29,504 bases of DNA, taken from positions 1 through 29,504 of the forward strand of contig DATNIC010000001.1 of the NCBI GenBank assembly GCA_035604635.1, in the 5' to 3' direction. A program made the position numbers and the translations under genes. This document shows positions 22,272 to 29,504 of the stretch, one piece after another (positions within the stretch are counted from its first letter, which is position 1; each line of letters begins with the position of its first letter). The DNA is from DATNIC01 sp035604635 (GTDB taxonomy: Bacteria > Vulcanimicrobiota > Vulcanimicrobiia > Vulcanimicrobiales > Vulcanimicrobiaceae). Under the pieces are notes generated by a model. The model had not been told where the DNA came from and searched no databases. It worked only from the letters and a program-made list of their open reading frames with translations.

Positions 22272-22389
22272 TTTTCTGTTATGCCGAGTTTAACGGGCGT
22301 GTCCCAGGCTCCCGCGCGGCAGGATGGACGGTTCGTGTCACGGCGAACATTCCGACTCCGGCCCCGAGGGCCGGAAGAACGGAGAATGC
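22272..22389. promoter_or_regulatory. Divergent promoter region and hairpin leader of the pentose-phosphate operon
   Basis: These 118 bases separate dapD from the transketolase gene and must drive both. The dapD-proximal 30 bases are locally T-rich, unlike their surroundings, but no -35/-10 pair is convincing. On the plus strand a perfect hairpin, TCCGGCC-CCGAG-GGCCGGA (22357-22375), stands six bases before the transketolase ribosome-binding site GGAG (22381-22384), which is five bases from GTG 22390. There is no U-run after the stem, so it is not a classic terminator; it might control ribosome access or message stability. Confidence 0.45.
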
Positions 22390-24366
22390 GTGGCAAATTC
22401 GGCTGACGACGAAAAGCGGATCAACGCGATCCGCATGCTCTCGATCGATGGGGTCCAGAAGGCAAATTCGGGACACCCGGGGCTCCCGCTCGGTGCGGCA
22501 GCTACGGCCTTCACCCTGTGGACGCGCCATATGCGCTTCAACCCGAAGGACCCGCATTGGCCGAATCGCGACCGTTTCGTCCTCTCCGCCGGCCACGGCT
22601 CGATGCTGCTCTACTCGCTGCTCTATTTGACGGGGTACGACGTCTCGCTCGACGATCTCAAGCAATTTCGCCAGCTGGGCAGCAAGACTCCGGGCCATCC
22701 CGAGTTCCCGCATACTCCCGGCGTCGAGGTCACGACGGGCCCCCTCGGCCAGGGTCTGGCGAACGCGGTCGGGCTCGCGGTCGGCGAGGCGCACATGGCC
22801 GAGGTCTACGGATCGTCGATCGTCGATCACTACACGTACTGCCTCGCCGGTGACGGCGATATGATGGAAGGCGTGACGTCCGAGGCGTGTTCGCTGGGCG
22901 GGCATTGGAAGCTCGGAAAGTTGATCGTCTTCTACGACGACAACAAGGTTACGCTGGCCGGGCCGGCCTCCGTCGCGTTCACCGAAGATGTTTGCGCGCG
23001 ATATGAAGCCTACGGCTGGCAGACCCTGCACATTAACGACGGCAACGACATCGCAACGATCGACAAGGCGATCACGGAGGCCAAGCGCGAGACCGGTAAG
23101 CCGACGTTGATCGCACTGCATACGCACATCGGCTACGGCTCGCCCAAACAAGATACGTACGGGGCGCACGGCGAACCGCTCGGCGCCGACAACGTCAAGG
23201 CGACGAAAGAGAAACTGGGTTGGCCGACGGAGCCCGACTTCTTCGTCCCGGACGACGTGTTGAAATGGTGGCGCGACGTCGGCGTGCGCGGCGCGCAAGT
23301 CCAGAGCGATTGGCGCAAGACCTTTGACGGCTGGAAAGGCGCGAACGCGCAGCTCGCCGCGCAGTTCGAACGGGTCCATGCCGGAAAGGTCCCGCAGCTT
23401 CCGTGGCCGTCGTTTAACGCCGAGAACGGCTCGGTCGCGACGCGCGACGCGGGCGGGACGGTTATGAACGCGATCGCGAAGGCGTTGCCGGAGCTGGTCG
23501 GCGGCTCGGCCGATCTGGACCCTTCGACCAAGACGTACCTCAAGGACTGCGGCGACTTCCAACCGGGCTCGTATGCGGGGCGCAATATCCACTTCGGCGT
23601 TCGCGAGCACGCGATGGGAGCGATCGTCAACGGGCTCGCGCTGCACGGCGGGTTGCTGCCCTTCGGAGCGACCTTCTTCAATTTTCTCGACTACATGAAG
23701 CCCGCCGTCCGGCTCGCCGCTCTGTCGAAGATCCACGCGATCTTCGTCTACACGCACGACTCCGTGTTCCTGGGCGAAGACGGACCGACGCATCAGCCGA
23801 TCGAACAGCTCGCGATCCTGCGCGCGCAGCCGAACACGATCACGATCCGCCCCGGCGATTCGCTCGAGACGCTCGAGGCGTGGAAGATCGCCGTCGAACA
23901 CAAAGACTGCCCGATCGTGCTGGTCCTCTCGCGACAGAAGTTGCCGTACCTCGGCGATCGCAACGCCGACGTGAAGCGCGGCGCGTATGTCTTGCAGGAT
24001 GCAAACGGGAGCCCGGATCTCATCTTGATCGCGACCGGCTCGGAAGTCTCACTGGCGGTCGACGCGGCCAAAATCCTGACCGGGAAAGGGACGAAGACGC
24101 GCGTCGTCTCGATGCCGTCCTGGGAGCTCTTCGCCGCGCAAAGTCAATCGTATCGCGACAGCGTCCTCCCGCCTAGCGTCAAAGCGCGTGTCTCGATTGA
24201 AGCAGCTACGACGATGGGCTGGCAACGCTGGGTCGGCGAACGAGGCCTCGCCATCGGGATCGATCGCTTCGGCGCCTCGGCTCCGGCCGCCGAGATCGCG
24301 AAAGCGCTCGGGTTCGTCCCCGACAAGATCGCCGAAGCCGCCGCATCATTGCTGACGAAGGTCTAG
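22390..24366 (+). CDS. tkt: Transketolase
   Basis: A 658-residue thiamine-diphosphate enzyme moving two-carbon units between sugar phosphates in the non-oxidative pentose phosphate pathway. RINAIRMLSIDGVQKANSGHPGLPLGAA is the standard N terminus. GDGDMMEGVTSEA with DDNKVTLAG further on forms the ThDP/metal motif (GDG...N). FGVREHAMGAIVNGLALHG holds the glutamate that activates the cofactor, and THDSVFLGEDGPTHQPIEQLA is the transketolase signature 2 region. The start is GTG 22390, with GGAG five bases upstream; the in-frame ATG at 22324 would add 22 residues without family similarity. It heads a four-gene operon; the next ribosome-binding site overlaps its stop. Confidence 0.95.
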   Translation: MANSADDEKRINAIRMLSIDGVQKANSGHPGLPLGAAATAFTLWTRHMRFNPKDPHWPNRDRFVLSAGHGSMLLYSLLYLTGYDVSLDDLKQFRQLGSKTPGHPEFPHTPGVEVTTGPLGQGLANAVGLAVGEAHMAEVYGSSIVDHYTYCLAGDGDMMEGVTSEACSLGGHWKLGKLIVFYDDNKVTLAGPASVAFTEDVCARYEAYGWQTLHINDGNDIATIDKAITEAKRETGKPTLIALHTHIGYGSPKQDTYGAHGEPLGADNVKATKEKLGWPTEPDFFVPDDVLKWWRDVGVRGAQVQSDWRKTFDGWKGANAQLAAQFERVHAGKVPQLPWPSFNAENGSVATRDAGGTVMNAIAKALPELVGGSADLDPSTKTYLKDCGDFQPGSYAGRNIHFGVREHAMGAIVNGLALHGGLLPFGATFFNFLDYMKPAVRLAALSKIHAIFVYTHDSVFLGEDGPTHQPIEQLAILRAQPNTITIRPGDSLETLEAWKIAVEHKDCPIVLVLSRQKLPYLGDRNADVKRGAYVLQDANGSPDLILIATGSEVSLAVDAAKILTGKGTKTRVVSMPSWELFAAQSQSYRDSVLPPSVKARVSIEAATTMGWQRWVGERGLAIGIDRFGASAPAAEIAKALGFVPDKIAEAAASLLTKV

Positions 24367-24376
24367 GAGCAGAACA

Positions 24377-27217
24377 ATGGCAGATCAGCTAAAGCAACTC
24401 GCAAGCTACGGACAGAGCATCTGGCTCGACTATATCCGCCGCAACATGTTCTCGTCAGGCGAGCTGCGCCGCCTCATCGACTCAGGTCTTCGGGGGATGA
24501 CCTCGAACCCGACGATCTTTGAAAAGGCAATCGGTGCCGGCGACGACTACGACGAGCAGCTGCGTTCGCTGATCGGAAACGAGCACGATCCCAATAACCT
24601 CTTCGAAGCGCTGGCGATCGACGACATCCAGCACGCGTGCGATCAGTTTCGGCCGCTCTACGAATCCACCAACGGCGGCGACGGCTTCGTCAGCTTGGAA
24701 GTCTCACCGCTGCTCGCTCATGACACGCAAGGGACGATCGCCGCAGCCGCGCGCCTGTGGAAAGCGGTCAACCGGCCCAACGTCATGATCAAGATCCCCG
24801 GGACGCCCGAAGGCCTCCCTGCGATCCGCGCGACGATCGGCGGCGGGATCAACGTCAACGTCACCTTGATCTTCTCCCTCGACCATTATGCCGCGGCCGC
24901 AAACGCGTACATCGAGGGGATCGAAGACCGCGCCGGGCGCGGTGAAAAAGTCGATCGCATCGCGTCGGTCAACAGCGTCTTCGTCTCGCGCATCGACACG
25001 GCGATCGACAAGCTGCTCGAAGCGAAGATCGCGAAGGGCGAGAAGGTCGACGACCTGCTCGGGAAGGCTGCCCTTGCCAATCTCAAAATGCAATATCAGC
25101 GCTATCGTGAGCTCTTCGAAGGCGCGCGTTTTGCCAAGGCCAAAGCCGCCGGGGCGAAACCGCAGCGGCCGCTCTGGGCGAGCACCAGCGTGAAAAATCC
25201 GCGCTACCCGGATTTGCTGTACGTCGAGTGCGCGGTCGCGAAGAACACGGTCAACACCGTCCCGCCGGCGACGCTCGACGCGCTGCTCGACCACGGCAAG
25301 GTTCGGCCGGACACGATCCTCGAGGGGCTGGACCAGTGCAAAGCCGATCTCGAGAAACTCGCGAAGGCCGGCATCTCGCTCTTCGACGTAACGGCGCAGT
25401 TGCAAGCCGAAGCAGTGAAGCTGTTCGCCGACTCGTACAATGCGATGCTCGAAGCGATCAAGTACAAGCAGAAGGCCCTCGCCGACAACACCCACATTCG
25501 CGTGACGACAAACCTCGGCAAGGCGCAAGCCCAGGCCGATGCGGCGCTCGAGATGCTCGTCAAGAGCGACTTTCTCAAGAAGCTGTGGCGTAAAGATCCC
25601 GCGCCGTGGTCGACCGATCCGGCGCACGTCGAAATCATCAAGAACGCGCTCGGATGGCTCGACATCCCCGAAAAGATGCACGAGCACGCTGCCGAGCTCA
25701 AGAAATTCGCCGAGGAACAGGCGAAGCGCTTCAAACACGTCGTCGTCCTAGGGATGGGCGGCAGCTCGCTCGCGCCGGACATCCTGCGCGAGACGTTCGG
25801 CCAAATGCCGGGCTACCCAAAGCTGCACGTCCTGGACTCGACCGTCCCCGTGTACGTGAAGGCACTCGAGGACGCGCTCGATCTCCCCAACTCGTTGTTC
25901 ATCGTTGCGAGCAAAAGCGGGACGACGACCGAGCCCGACGCGTTTTACCGCTACTTCTACGAACGCGTGCAAAAGGCTATGGGCGGGCGCAATGCGGCCG
26001 ATCATTTCATCGCGATCACGGACCCCGGGACGAAGCTCGAAGCAGAGGCGAAACAGGCCGGGTTCCTGCGCATCTTCCCAGGGACGCCCGACATCGGCGG
26101 CCGCTACTCGGCGCTCTCGAACTTCGGGATGGTCCCCGCGGCGCTGGCAGGGTACGACATCGGGCTGATCCTCGACCGCGCGATCGGGACGGAACATGCG
26201 AACGCCGCGTCGAGCGATCCGCGCAATGCGCCGGGCTTGAAGTTCGGCGCCGCCATCGGCGGACTTGCCAAGAACGGGCGGAACAAGCTCACGATCGTGA
26301 CGCACCCGATGGTCCGTGCGTTCGGCGCATGGGCCGAGCAGCTCATCGCGGAGAGCACGGGAAAATCGGGTACCGGCATCATCCCGATCGAAGGTGAGCC
26401 GCTCGGCGCCCCGAGCGTCTATGGCGACGATCGCGTCTTCGCGTATGTCGGCGACGGGCTTGCCGGCGCCGACAAGAATGCCGAAGCGATGCTCAAGGCG
26501 CTAGAAGATGCGGGTCAACCCGTCATCCGTCTCTCGATGACCGATCCGTTCGACGTCGGCGAGCAGTTCTACACGTGGGAGATCGCGACGGCTGCGGCCG
26601 GATCGGTCCTGGGCATCGACGCGTTCGATCAGCCGAACGTTCAGGAGAGCAAGGACAATACGAAGCGCGTCCTCGATGAGTATGCTAAAAACGGCGCGTT
26701 CACCGAACCCAAGCCTGCATTCATCGTCAACGACGTCGCGGTTATCCCGCTGGGCGGGAGCAGCTCGGCGAAACTCGGCAATAGTCTGAGCTCGGCGCTC
26801 GCGGCGGTCTTCGGACAGATCAAGCCGGGAGACTATGTGGCCTTCAACGCGTACGTTCCGATGACGGAAACGCACCAAAAGCTCTTGCGCGAGCTGCGGA
26901 CGAGGGTGCGGGACGCGTTCAAGGTCGCGACGACCGTGGGATTCGGTCCGCGCTTCCTGCATTCGACCGGGCAGCTCCACAAGGGCGGACCGCCGATCGG
27001 CGTCTTTATCCAAATCGACGGCGAGCCGCCGATCGACCTGCCGATCCCGGGGATGCCGGGCTTCCGCGCGCTCATCCGCGCGCAGCCCCTGGGCGATTTC
27101 GAATCGCTCGATAAACGGAAGCTGCGGGGGACGTGGCTGCACATCGGCGGCCAGCTCGACGCGGGATTGAGCAAGGTTGCAGCGGCGGTCGACGACGCCG
27201 TGACGACGAAAGCGTAG
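24377..27217 (+). CDS. Bifunctional transaldolase / glucose-6-phosphate isomerase
   Basis: A 946-residue fusion. Residues about 1-370 are transaldolase: GMTSNPTIFEKAIG (40-53), VSLEVSPLLAHDT, the Schiff-base lysine K139 in VMIKIPGT, and NVTLIFSLDHY; WASTSVKNPRYPDLLYVE is its late barrel segment. Residues about 395-946 are phosphoglucose isomerase: VVVLGMGGSSLAPDIL (456-470), ASKSGTTTEPDAF, GGRYSALSNFGMVPAAL, and EQLIAESTGKSGTGIIPIEGE. It links the pentose phosphate pathway to glycolysis by making fructose-6-phosphate and converting it to glucose-6-phosphate, the substrate of the next enzyme. This fusion type is known in several phyla. AGGAG (24365-24369) overlaps the transketolase stop. Confidence 0.94.
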   Translation: MADQLKQLASYGQSIWLDYIRRNMFSSGELRRLIDSGLRGMTSNPTIFEKAIGAGDDYDEQLRSLIGNEHDPNNLFEALAIDDIQHACDQFRPLYESTNGGDGFVSLEVSPLLAHDTQGTIAAAARLWKAVNRPNVMIKIPGTPEGLPAIRATIGGGINVNVTLIFSLDHYAAAANAYIEGIEDRAGRGEKVDRIASVNSVFVSRIDTAIDKLLEAKIAKGEKVDDLLGKAALANLKMQYQRYRELFEGARFAKAKAAGAKPQRPLWASTSVKNPRYPDLLYVECAVAKNTVNTVPPATLDALLDHGKVRPDTILEGLDQCKADLEKLAKAGISLFDVTAQLQAEAVKLFADSYNAMLEAIKYKQKALADNTHIRVTTNLGKAQAQADAALEMLVKSDFLKKLWRKDPAPWSTDPAHVEIIKNALGWLDIPEKMHEHAAELKKFAEEQAKRFKHVVVLGMGGSSLAPDILRETFGQMPGYPKLHVLDSTVPVYVKALEDALDLPNSLFIVASKSGTTTEPDAFYRYFYERVQKAMGGRNAADHFIAITDPGTKLEAEAKQAGFLRIFPGTPDIGGRYSALSNFGMVPAALAGYDIGLILDRAIGTEHANAASSDPRNAPGLKFGAAIGGLAKNGRNKLTIVTHPMVRAFGAWAEQLIAESTGKSGTGIIPIEGEPLGAPSVYGDDRVFAYVGDGLAGADKNAEAMLKALEDAGQPVIRLSMTDPFDVGEQFYTWEIATAAAGSVLGIDAFDQPNVQESKDNTKRVLDEYAKNGAFTEPKPAFIVNDVAVIPLGGSSSAKLGNSLSSALAAVFGQIKPGDYVAFNAYVPMTETHQKLLRELRTRVRDAFKVATTVGFGPRFLHSTGQLHKGGPPIGVFIQIDGEPPIDLPIPGMPGFRALIRAQPLGDFESLDKRKLRGTWLHIGGQLDAGLSKVAAAVDDAVTTKA

Positions 27218-27228
27218 GATAAGACTGC

Positions 27229-28800
27229 ATGGCTGACACGCTCGTCGGAGGCGACGGCGCGGCCGCCGCCCTCGATCTCAACCCGCTGCGCGAAGGCCTC
27301 GAGAGCAATCGCATCAAGGACCCGTGCACCATCGTTTTTTACGGTGCGAGAGGCGACTTGATGAAGCGGATGCTTCTGCCCGCGATGTACAACCTGCGCT
27401 TAGAAGACGTCCTGCCGAACGACTTCTCGATAATCGGTTACTCGCGGACCGACTGGTCCGACGACGAGTTCCGCGCCGAGATGAAAAAGAGCATCGAGGA
27501 GTTCTCGCGCAGCGGGCCGCCGCGCGATCCGATGTGGTCGGATTTCGCCAAGCGTCTCTTCTACGTCCCGGGCGAATTCGACGATACGAAATGCTACACG
27601 GCCCTGCACGATCGTCTCCAAAAGAACGCTGCCGAGCTTGGGACGAAGGGGAACGTCCTGTTCTACCTCTCAACCCCGCCGAGCGTCTTTCCGGTCATCA
27701 TCCGGATGCTCGCGAACTGCTCTCTCGCGCCCAAAGACAACCCCAAGGGCTGGACTCGGGTCATCATCGAGAAGCCCTTCGGGACCGACATGGAGTCGGC
27801 GTGCGCGTTGCAAGCCGAAGTCGCGAAGGTTTTTGACGAAAAGCTCGTCTACCGCATCGACCACTATTTGGGTAAAGAGCCCGTTCAGGACATCATGGCG
27901 CTGCGCTTCGCAAACGTGATCTTCGAGCCGCTCTGGAACCGCCGCTACATCGACTCCGTGCAGATCACCGCGGCCGAGACCGTCGGCGTCGAGTTGCGCG
28001 GCGGCTACTACGACCACGCGGGCGCCTTGCGTGACATGATCCAAAATCACGTCATCAACCTGATGACTTTGGTCGCGATGGAACCGCCGAACAGGCCCGA
28101 TGCCGACAGCATCCGCGACGAGAAATTCAAAGTGCTGACCGCACTGCGGCCGATCGAGCACGATGAGGTCCCGCAGACGACGGCGCGTGGCCAGTATGGC
28201 CCCGGGACGATGGACGGAAAACCGCTCCCCGGCTACCGGGAAGAACCCGACGTCGATCCGCAATCGAATACCGAGACGTACGCGGCGGTCAAGTTCTATA
28301 TCGACAACTGGCGTTGGTCGGGCGTACCGTTTTATCTACGCAGCGGTAAGCGCCTTGCTCGCAAAGTTTCTGAGATCGCCGTTCGCTTCAACCCGATCCC
28401 GCATCGCCTCTTCGGCGAGGCGGGTGACGCGCTCGAAAACAACGCCCTCGTCATGAAGATCCAGCCTGAGGAAGGCGTGACGCTGCGCTTCTCGGCGAAA
28501 GTCCCCGGCCCGAAGATGCACATCCGCTCCGTTAACATGGATTTCAACTACGGGACCGGCTTCGGAGTCGTCTCGGCCCCCGCATACGAACGCCTCATCG
28601 GTGATGCCATGCGCGGTGACGCGACCTTGTTCACGCGCTGGGACGCCGTCGAACGCGCCTGGGAGGCGGTGATGCCGATCCTCGAATATTGGCAAGCCTT
28701 ACGCGACAAGACGTTCCCCAACTATCCGGCCGGCGGTCAGGGGCCGCCTCAGTCCGATGCGATGCTCAAGAGAGACGGGGAGGAGTGGAGGCGAATCTGA
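27229..28800 (+). CDS. zwf: Glucose-6-phosphate 1-dehydrogenase
   Basis: A 523-residue enzyme oxidising glucose-6-phosphate to 6-phosphogluconolactone with NADP+ (or NAD+). The dinucleotide motif is GARGDLMKRMLLPAMYNL (39-56), where most homologues have GATGDL. IEKPFGTD, the active-site RIDHYLGKEPVQDI (from 209; H212 and K216 match the substrate-binding residues) and RGGYYDHAGALRDMIQNH follow. About 30 residues precede the nucleotide domain, which is longer than average. AGGA lies nine bases before the ATG. The stop overlaps the opcA start (TGATG), so the enzyme and its assembly factor are probably made together. Confidence 0.95.
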   Translation: MADTLVGGDGAAAALDLNPLREGLESNRIKDPCTIVFYGARGDLMKRMLLPAMYNLRLEDVLPNDFSIIGYSRTDWSDDEFRAEMKKSIEEFSRSGPPRDPMWSDFAKRLFYVPGEFDDTKCYTALHDRLQKNAAELGTKGNVLFYLSTPPSVFPVIIRMLANCSLAPKDNPKGWTRVIIEKPFGTDMESACALQAEVAKVFDEKLVYRIDHYLGKEPVQDIMALRFANVIFEPLWNRRYIDSVQITAAETVGVELRGGYYDHAGALRDMIQNHVINLMTLVAMEPPNRPDADSIRDEKFKVLTALRPIEHDEVPQTTARGQYGPGTMDGKPLPGYREEPDVDPQSNTETYAAVKFYIDNWRWSGVPFYLRSGKRLARKVSEIAVRFNPIPHRLFGEAGDALENNALVMKIQPEEGVTLRFSAKVPGPKMHIRSVNMDFNYGTGFGVVSAPAYERLIGDAMRGDATLFTRWDAVERAWEAVMPILEYWQALRDKTFPNYPAGGQGPPQSDAMLKRDGEEWRRI

Positions 28801-29504
28801 TGCGTGTAGACTCTGCATCGATCACCGACGTCGAAGCGATCAAGTCCGAGCTCTCTCGCGCACGCCGCGAATTCGAAGAGCACGACAAGGGGGTGCGGGT
28901 GGCGACGACCACCATGAACTTCGTCGTCTTCATCAACGATACCGAGCACCGCGCCTGGATCCTCGACCGTGTTAAGAAGATCGCCGACAAGCACCCTTCG
29001 CGCACGATTATCCTCGATGCGAATGCTGACCGCACAGGTGCAGATGTCTTCGTCTCGTCGCTGGACGAGGCGGGCTCGACGATTCACGGGGAACGGATCG
29101 AGCTCGGAGTCCCCGACATCGATCCCGTCACGCTGCGCAACGTCGTCGCTGCGCTGCGCGTCCCCGGAATCGAAACACACTTGCTTTGGAGCGCGATACG
29201 CCTCACGGAAAGCGCGCGCTTCAAAGAGCTCATCGAAATCGCCGACAGCATCGTCGTCGATTCGTCGGCCGCCGTCCGGGACGAATCGACCGTCGGCGAA
29301 CTTGCAAAATTCTTCGCGCAGTACCGCCACATCCCGATGCGCGATCTCGCGTGGGAGCGTTTGGCACCCTGGCGCGACATGGTCGCGCGCTTCTTCGACG
29401 ATCGCGGCTTACGGGAAGAACTTTTTTCTATTCGCAAGGTAGCCGTCGCTTCAGGTTCGGACGCGGAAGCGCTCTATCTTGGGGGCTGGCTCGGGAGCCG
29501 GCTC
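28800..29504 (+). CDS. opcA: Glucose-6-phosphate dehydrogenase assembly protein OpcA, N-terminal part (runs off the window)
   Basis: The frame is open from ATG 28800 to the last base, giving 235 codons without a stop. It begins MRVDSASITDVEAIKSELS. Family-like segments are VATTTMNFVVFI, HPSRTIILDA, a central IDPVTLRNVVAALRVPGIETHLLW, then VGELAKFFAQYRHIPMRDLAWERLAPWRDMVARFFDD, where OpcA proteins have the 'DL.W.RL.PWR' signature. OpcA activates Zwf and helps it oligomerise in cyanobacteria and actinobacteria, often from a gene directly after zwf, as here. The start overlaps the zwf stop by one base. The C terminus is missing only because the window ends. Confidence 0.9.
   Translation, partial: MRVDSASITDVEAIKSELSRARREFEEHDKGVRVATTTMNFVVFINDTEHRAWILDRVKKIADKHPSRTIILDANADRTGADVFVSSLDEAGSTIHGERIELGVPDIDPVTLRNVVAALRVPGIETHLLWSAIRLTESARFKELIEIADSIVVDSSAAVRDESTVGELAKFFAQYRHIPMRDLAWERLAPWRDMVARFFDDRGLREELFSIRKVAVASGSDAEALYLGGWLGSRL

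Noticed and set aside
22290..22389. Possible third copy of the structured repeat in the transketolase leader
   Set aside because: Only short fragments such as CCCAGGCTCC and ACGGGC agree; the long identical blocks and the stem pattern of copies A and B are missing.
22279..23901. Long minus-strand frame (540 codons) opposite transketolase
   Set aside because: It is a GC-rich antisense shadow: Arg/Asp/Val-rich with no family motifs, while the plus strand shows complete transketolase motifs.

Overview
GC-rich, gene-dense bacterial chromosome. There is no non-coding stretch over 300 bases; the longest intergenic gaps are two of exactly 114 bp and one of 118 bp. I saw no tRNA, rRNA, CRISPR array, transposase or phage gene. 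Many starts are GTG or TTG, most same-strand genes overlap by 1-4 bases, and one promoter appears to be leaderless. The fused transaldolase/glucose-6-phosphate isomerase, the zwf-opcA pair and the aromatic-acid genes fit a soil heterotroph. The lineage could be an actinobacterium or one of the poorly cultured GC-rich phyla such as Eremiobacterota, but this is a guess from gene content only.

Region 1 (2-10764). The window opens in the 3' end of a branched-chain-amino-acid-type (Liv) ABC substrate-binding protein. A MarR-family repressor and an amidohydrolase-superfamily enzyme follow on the minus strand. Divergent from these, on the plus strand, is an eight-gene operon: Liv-type binding protein, crotonase, feruloyl-CoA-synthetase-like ligase, HSD10-like short-chain dehydrogenase, LivH permease, a LivM-LivG fusion, LivF ATPase and an acyl-CoA dehydrogenase. 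Together these look like a self-contained system that imports a side-chain-bearing aromatic acid (hydroxycinnamate or phenylpropanoate) and shortens it by beta-oxidative deacetylation. The amidohydrolase would stand in for thiolase plus thioesterase, as CouO does in Rhodococcus jostii. The substrate is inferred, not shown.

Region 2 (10761-20166, minus strand). This is a molybdenum-hydroxylase (xanthine dehydrogenase/CO dehydrogenase family) operon. Transcription order is [2Fe-2S] subunit, FAD subunit, CoxG-like SRPBCC protein, three tandem paralogous molybdopterin large subunits, and an orphan NMT1/THI5-type binding protein. It converges on Region 1 with interlocking stop codons.

Region 3 (20199-22271, minus strand). 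A class I/II aminotransferase lies downstream of dapD (tetrahydrodipicolinate N-succinyltransferase), giving two lysine/diaminopimelate-pathway steps that may be co-transcribed with Region 2. The 114-bp gap between these genes, and the 114-bp gap between the second and third large-subunit genes, each hold a copy of the same structured element. It has two stems with compensatory base changes and ends in a ribosome-binding site.

Region 4 (22390-29504, plus strand). A pentose-phosphate operon: transketolase, the transaldolase-glucose-6-phosphate isomerase fusion, glucose-6-phosphate dehydrogenase, and the 5' part of opcA, which runs off the window end.
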